From Thalassospira sp. HJ (GTDB taxonomy: Bacteria; Pseudomonadota; Alphaproteobacteria; Rhodospirillales; Thalassospiraceae): 64,000 nt of DNA. The stretch lies in NCBI RefSeq assembly GCF_000948415.1, contig NZ_JYII01000012.1, positions 186,001-250,000 of the forward strand, given 5' to 3'. Shown piece by piece: positions 63,921-64,000 of the stretch. Positions within the stretch are counted from its first letter, which is position 1; every line of letters begins with the position of its first letter. The notes beneath the pieces are model-generated. The model saw nothing but the letters and a program-made list of their open reading frames with translations. It searched no databases and was not told where the DNA came from. A program made the position numbers and the translations under genes.

Positions 63921-64000
63921 TTGCGCCGGTTCTGAAATGTCCACCGAGGCCGTCCTGGCCAACGGTCCGGCAGCCGATCTTGATCCGCAAACCAAACTGG
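63914..64000 (+). CDS. Unidentified protein, N-terminal 29 residues (partial)
   Basis: ATG at 63914 overlaps the HAD stop by seven bases and has GGGAG at a suitable distance. The visible residues (MSDCAGSEMSTEAVLANGPA, then ADLDPQTKL) show no recognisable domain. The frame runs open to the window end. Coupling with the HAD gene is likely; function is not assignable. Confidence 0.5.

Overview
The window looks like the chromosome of an alphaproteobacterium of the Rhodospirillales type. Thalassospira is my best guess, from protein style and gene order; no search was run. It carries almost the whole transcription/translation superoperon in one block, two tuf genes, and the conserved alphaproteobacterial run of rplQ, an HtrA protease, rarA, crcB, rluC, a HAD phosphatase and an ATP12 chaperone.

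Region 1 (1-4463) is foreign. It is visibly AT-richer and holds the end of an XRE regulator, a complete Type II restriction-modification set (m5C methyltransferase, controller-like HTH protein, SacI-like endonuclease) and a tyrosine integrase. The integrase sits next to the 3' end of a tRNA-Thr gene, which is the probable attachment site. The island continues off the left edge.

Region 2 (4573-38200) is the information-processing core. After rlmB on the minus strand come tRNA-Tyr, tRNA-Gly, tuf, tRNA-Trp, secE, nusG, rplKAJL, rpoBC, rpsLG, fusA, a second tuf, then the S10, spc and alpha operons from rpsJ to rplQ. Promoters, leader structures and hairpins are visible at several boundaries. They include an L10-type leader, a hairpin plus promoter between rplL and rpoB, a strong promoter before rpsL, a 14-bp hairpin between rplO and secY, and terminators after adk and rplQ. 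The two EF-Tu proteins are identical and the genes differ at only about eleven synonymous sites.

Region 3 (38200-53300) is the conserved HtrA-rarA-crcB-rluC-HAD-ATP12 neighbourhood, interrupted by accessory genes: an MFS permease, an azoreductase, a DUF1499-like protein, a small hypothetical protein, a dienelactone hydrolase with a twin-arginine signal and a NitT/TauT-type ABC importer. Between the small hypothetical gene and the first HAD gene lies a 265-bp noncoding element with near-perfect inverted-repeat ends. It folds on paper into a three-way junction. This is the most unusual object in the window.

Region 4 (53300-64000) holds a multi-PAS diguanylate cyclase with a four-cysteine tail, an ABC-exporter membrane domain without its ATPase, propionyl/acyl-CoA carboxylase (beta then alpha subunit), a chemotaxis receptor, a HAD hydrolase and the first codons of one more gene. 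No CRISPR array, rRNA operon or transposase gene is seen.
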